The notes under the pieces were generated by a model that did not search any database, was not told the DNA's origin, and worked only from the letters and a program-made list of their open reading frames with translations. From an uncultured Porphyromonadaceae bacterium (lineage in GTDB: Bacteria > Bacteroidota > Bacteroidia > Bacteroidales > Muribaculaceae): a stretch of 64,000 bases of DNA. How positions within the stretch are numbered: the stretch's first letter is position 1; each line of letters begins with the position of its first letter. The DNA lies in the NCBI GenBank assembly GCA_947175545.1, contig CAMWNI010000001.1, forward strand, positions 310,001-374,000, given 5' to 3'. Positions 59,952 through 64,000 of the stretch are shown here, piece after piece. The position numbers and the translations under genes were made by a program.

Positions 59952-62329
59952 TAGTTTACAACTACGATTTTCGTTACAGCGGCTGAAGAGCCGTTTGAGT
60001 TCTGAGACGCATAGACAAAATATACGCCTGATTTCACACGTGAGCCATTGATGTCACATCCGTCCCAGACAATTGAGCCACCGTCGCTCTTGCCTTCGTG
60101 GACAACGCGGCCGGCTGAGTCTGTAATCTTTACGAGCGAGTTGCTCATAAGACCTGCGATTGTAATGTGGCCGGTATAATCGGGTGTGACAGGGTTCGGG
60201 AAGGCATAGACATCTTTGAAGTCGTGCTTGGCCGGTGAGGATAGAGCATGGTAAATCACAAGGCCCTGATCGGTACCGACATATACCTTGTTTGAGTTCG
60301 GGTCAGCATAGACGGCAAGAACATTGTCCGAAGGTAAATCGGATGTGTCAGTCGTAAAATGGTCAAGAATCTCCGTTCCATCTTCGTTGACGCGGTAGAG
60401 TCCGGATCCGATAGTTGCTAACCATTTATGGTTGTTGGCATCAACGCAAATGTCATAGACGTTGACATTATTTAGCAGATAGTCGGCCAGGCTCGTTCCG
60501 TCGTTGCGTGAAACCTTCGGACGCATGGGTTCAGGCGAGTTTGTAAAGAATTTCTTGATGTCGCGGTAGACCATGACGCCGGCGTCATAAGCAACCCAGA
60601 TCCAGCCTTGTTTATCAGGCACCATTGCCAGAGACTGATAGCCGCCAAGGGTCATTCCGTCTTCGTCGTTGCTCCATTCAATAGTTTTCAGTGTATCGTC
60701 TGAGAAGTTACTGCGTGTGCCGTTGAGGTCAAGACAGCCTAACATGGTCTGGCCGGAGAAGATGATATAGCCGGGGCCATCGGGGATGAAGTTCATGCGT
60801 GAGCCATACCAGATTGGGATATTACCAAGCGAAATAGGCTTCCATGAATCTTTTGGCGCGCCGTTGGCCCAGTCTGCGGCTGACACGAAGTGCAGAAGTT
60901 GGTTCGTTCCGCCTGAGACACACTGGAGCGCCCAGAGGTTGCCCTCGTCATCAAATGTAATCGACACGACGAACATTATTGTCGGATAAATATCGTTGGA
61001 GAGCGACGAATTCGACATTGTGTACTCCGTAGCGGTCTTGGTCTGCATGTTGTAGCGGGTAATGCCGGCACGTGTTGCCATGACGATTTCGTCCGGATTC
61101 CGTGGGTTGGCAGCAATTTCAAACAGTCGGGTTGAGGTGGGACCGGCAACCGTTGATCCGTTTTCTTTTAGCAGATCAACCCGGCAAGTTGAACTGGTCG
61201 TTTGGAGTTCTGCACCGGTTTGCATGTCATATCCAACCGAAGCCATATATATTTGTCCGTCAGCCGTCGGCACAAACTGACCTATGTTGGTGCCGGAAAT
61301 GGCTGCGGGACGCATTTGCGAGAGACTGAAGGTTCCGTCATTGTTGCGCAGTCCGATTCCGTTCGCATCGGCAAACCACAGAGCGTCTTCGTTGTTGCTG
61401 TCCCAGTTGGCAACCGCAGTTGTCGTGTTGTTTAACGATGGGATGTTGTGGTTGACGGTCTTGGTTATCTCGCCATTGTCATTCACATAGACAACATAGG
61501 TTGAATATGTACCCATGAAACCATCTTTGGTCGGATTCAGGCGATTATAATAAGAAGCGCAATCGAGTTGCACTGGTTTGTTCAGGCTATTAGCCTTTGT
61601 TTGGTCAACTGTCGTGATTGAGAGGTTCTGGTTGTTGGCAGCTGAACCGACTGAGATAAATTTGTCACCGGGCAGCCCCCACATATCACCAAGAGTGATT
61701 CTGTCGCCTCCGCAATAAATGTAGTTGCTGGTCGCTTTAAACGATGAGAAGGACGTCAGATTGCCTTTTCGGTCAGCCATCATCAATCGTCCGGACGATA
61801 TGTATGCGACAATTACTTTAGTGTCGGTTACGGCGATTCGGGCTAAATTCTGGTTGAAGATTCCGACCTGATCAATGACTCCGCGATTTGTGTCAACAAC
61901 GAGGAGACCTTTGCTCAGGGCGGCATAGGCCTTGCCATCGCGAAAATCAACGTCGTTGAACGTGCCGACGTCAACTGTCGAGTTGGTCAGGTCCGCGATG
62001 TTGACGGTGCGGCCGTCGTCATAGAGCAGGTCAATCATTCCGTTTGAGTGAACGACAAACAGAAATTTACCCTCTTTGGAGTACCAAATGTTGCTGACTT
62101 GGTTGCTGTTGAGCCGGTGGCCGGTGTTGAACGCAATCAGTTCGTTGGTTTGTTTGTCCACTCCAATCAGTGACATGTTTGTCAGCATGTAGACATACTC
62201 CGGCGTGTCAATCAGTTTTGTCGGATTGCCATAGCTTGGAAAGATTTCCCACATTCCGCTCTGCATCTGGGCGCGTACAGGCACTATCAGCATAAGGGCG
62301 GCGAAGAGTGATATGATCAGTCGTTTCAT
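59951..62329 (-). CDS. porZ: PorZ-like type IX secretion system beta-propeller protein
   Basis: MQSGMWEIFPSYGNPTKLIDTPEYVYMLTNMSLIGVDKQTNEL N-term; propeller repeats; C-term VYAFPNPVTPDYTGHITIAGLMSNSLVKITDSAGRVVHEG...GVYFVYAS. Confidence 0.82.
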   Translation of the reverse strand: MKRLIISLFAALMLIVPVRAQMQSGMWEIFPSYGNPTKLIDTPEYVYMLTNMSLIGVDKQTNELIAFNTGHRLNSNQVSNIWYSKEGKFLFVVHSNGMIDLLYDDGRTVNIADLTNSTVDVGTFNDVDFRDGKAYAALSKGLLVVDTNRGVIDQVGIFNQNLARIAVTDTKVIVAYISSGRLMMADRKGNLTSFSSFKATSNYIYCGGDRITLGDMWGLPGDKFISVGSAANNQNLSITTVDQTKANSLNKPVQLDCASYYNRLNPTKDGFMGTYSTYVVYVNDNGEITKTVNHNIPSLNNTTTAVANWDSNNEDALWFADANGIGLRNNDGTFSLSQMRPAAISGTNIGQFVPTADGQIYMASVGYDMQTGAELQTTSSTCRVDLLKENGSTVAGPTSTRLFEIAANPRNPDEIVMATRAGITRYNMQTKTATEYTMSNSSLSNDIYPTIMFVVSITFDDEGNLWALQCVSGGTNQLLHFVSAADWANGAPKDSWKPISLGNIPIWYGSRMNFIPDGPGYIIFSGQTMLGCLDLNGTRSNFSDDTLKTIEWSNDEDGMTLGGYQSLAMVPDKQGWIWVAYDAGVMVYRDIKKFFTNSPEPMRPKVSRNDGTSLADYLLNNVNVYDICVDANNHKWLATIGSGLYRVNEDGTEILDHFTTDTSDLPSDNVLAVYADPNSNKVYVGTDQGLVIYHALSSPAKHDFKDVYAFPNPVTPDYTGHITIAGLMSNSLVKITDSAGRVVHEGKSDGGSIVWDGCDINGSRVKSGVYFVYASQNSNGSSAAVTKIVVVN

Positions 62330-62365
62330 TTTTGTTATTGTCTATGAATTGCGTGTAGTAAGTTA

Positions 62366-62932
62366 TTAAATCAGATTCATTAGGGCCGCCATTGCGCGTC
62401 CGCGGTGAGATAAGGCGTTTTTCTCGTCGGCGGTCATCTCGGCAAACGAACGTCCGTTGCCCTCGTCGGGAATGAAAATCGGATCATAGCCGAATCCATC
62501 CGTGCCGAGAGGTTCGGTTGCGATTTTGCCGTTGACAATGCCTTCGACGGTACGGATCTCTCCGTTGCGGATAATCGCAATGACTGTGCGGAAGCGCGCG
62601 CGGCGGTTTTCCTGGCCTTCCATTTCGCGTAACAGGCGCGCCATGTTGGCTTCAGAGTCATGGCCCGGTCCGGCATAGCGCGCGGAGTACACTCCGGGCG
62701 CTCCGCCGAGGACTTCGACCTCCAGGCCGGTATCGTCGGCAAAAACATCCAGACCGAATCGCTCGCTGACGTAACGGGCTTTCAGCTCCGCATTGCCCTC
62801 AAGGGTGTCTGCGGTTTCCGGAATGTCGGCGTCACAGCCAATTTCGCTGAGCGATTTGATTTCAACTCCGTCGGTCAGCATTTGGCGCACCTCGCGGAGT
62901 TTATGGGCGTTATTTGTCGCGAATACGAGCAT
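62366..62932 (-). CDS. rdgB: RdgB/HAM1 family XTP/dITP diphosphatase
   Basis: [62 protein letters not shown]. Confidence 0.95.
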   Translation of the reverse strand: MLVFATNNAHKLREVRQMLTDGVEIKSLSEIGCDADIPETADTLEGNAELKARYVSERFGLDVFADDTGLEVEVLGGAPGVYSARYAGPGHDSEANMARLLREMEGQENRRARFRTVIAIIRNGEIRTVEGIVNGKIATEPLGTDGFGYDPIFIPDEGNGRSFAEMTADEKNALSHRGRAMAALMNLI

Positions 62933-62965
62933 ATCTTCTTTATTTTAACGCAGAGTGACTGACTT

Positions 62966-64000
62966 TTATTTTACTACGATATTCACAATTTTTCCGGGAA
63001 CGAAGATTGTCTTGACAACCTGCTTGCCCTCGAGCCATTTTGCGGCACCCTCGGCGTTCATCGCGGCTGCAATTACGTCGTCTTTGCCCATTGAGGCGGG
63101 AAGGGTCAGATTGAAGCGCATCTTGCCGTTGAAGCTGACGGGATAGGTTACCTCGTTCTCAACCAGATGTGCGGGGTCGTACGTCGGCCAGTGAGCGTCG
63201 CAGACGGTCGTTTCGTGGCTGAGGGCGGAATGCCAGAGTTCTTCGGCAATGTGAGGTGCAAACGGCGCAAGCAGAATTGCCAGCGGCTCCAGAATGGTGC
63301 GGCTCTGACATTTCTGGGCTGTCAGCTCGTTGACGCAAATCATAAAGGCGGCAACCGACGTATTGTAGCTGAACTGCTCTATGTCGGCTGTGACCTTCTT
63401 AATCAGCGTGTGAAGAGTTTTAAGCGACGCAGCGCTCGGTTCGCTGTTGTCAACTCCTCCTTCGTAAAGTTTCCAGAGTTTTTTCAAGAAGCGGTTCACG
63501 CCGTCGATGCCGTTGGTGTCCCAGGGCTTCGACTGTTCGAGCGGGCCGAGGAACATTTCATAGAGTCGCAGCGTGTCAGCGCCGTAGCGGTCCACGATGT
63601 CATCAGGGTTCACTACGTTGAACATAGACTTCGACATCTTCTCAACGGCCCAGCCGCAGACGTATTTTCCGTCTTCAAGAACGAACTCGGCATTGTTGAA
63701 CTCCGGACGCCATGCACGGAATTTCTCCGTGTCCAGAATGTCGTTGTTGACAATGTTGACGTCTACGTGAATCGGTGTCACGTCGTACTGGTTCTTCAGT
63801 CCGGCGCTGACAAAGGTGTTCGTGTCTTTGATGCGGTAGGCGAAATTGCTTCGGCCTTGAATCATGCCCTGATTAATGAGCTTGCGGAACGGCTCGTCCT
63901 CAACAACCTTGCCGAGGTCGAAGAGGAACTTATTCCAGAAACGGGAATAGATCAAATGGCCGGTGGCATGTTCCGTGCCGCCTATATAGAGGTCTACGTT
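62966..64000 (-). CDS. leuS: Leucyl-tRNA synthetase, C-terminal part (continues beyond window)
   Basis: [57 protein letters not shown]; frame open to window edge. Confidence 0.95.
   Translation of the reverse strand, partial: NVDLYIGGTEHATGHLIYSRFWNKFLFDLGKVVEDEPFRKLINQGMIQGRSNFAYRIKDTNTFVSAGLKNQYDVTPIHVDVNIVNNDILDTEKFRAWRPEFNNAEFVLEDGKYVCGWAVEKMSKSMFNVVNPDDIVDRYGADTLRLYEMFLGPLEQSKPWDTNGIDGVNRFLKKLWKLYEGGVDNSEPSAASLKTLHTLIKKVTADIEQFSYNTSVAAFMICVNELTAQKCQSRTILEPLAILLAPFAPHIAEELWHSALSHETTVCDAHWPTYDPAHLVENEVTYPVSFNGKMRFNLTLPASMGKDDVIAAAMNAEGAAKWLEGKQVVKTIFVPGKIVNIVVK

Overview
This 64 kb window is a chromosomal segment from a Bacteroidales bacterium, probably Muribaculaceae-like. That placement rests on gene content (PorU, PorZ, DUF4271, DUF4924, GEVED and PCMD proteins) and on repeated Bacteroidetes-type promoters (TTTG-N19/20-TAnnTTTG). 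From left to right it holds: the end of a Cys-rich protein; tsaE with a surface-protein/GH29 fucosidase pair; rluA, topA, a PCMD protein, a glycosyltransferase and lgt; an LptF/G permease, ribBA, a LolD-type ATPase, PorU, a LOG-family protein, DUF4271, hemD, rnpA and yidD; an outer-membrane barrel, two tandem GH84 enzymes, a DUF2723 protein, a polysaccharide deacetylase, queG, a WbqC-like protein and a SpmAB-like protein; RNase HI, alanine dehydrogenase, aroK and an MFS transporter; a fused str/S10/spc/alpha ribosomal-protein cluster (about 37.4-56.7 kb); and a glycosyltransferase, hexapeptide acetyltransferase, acyltransferase, DUF4924, porZ, rdgB and partial leuS. I found no rRNA, tRNA, CRISPR array, phage or transposon. 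The most interesting unexplained signals are noncoding: (i) a 503-nt hairpin-dense gap between rpsK and rpsD, (ii) a structured leader with a small uORF before rpsL, (iii) structured intercistronic regions rpsL-rpsG and rpsN-rpsH, and (iv) promoter -7 boxes only 4-5 nt before start codons of lgt, the LptG-like gene and aroK, suggesting leaderless mRNAs. All RNA-structure claims come from manual pairing and were not computed. Family names come from sequence recognition without database searches.
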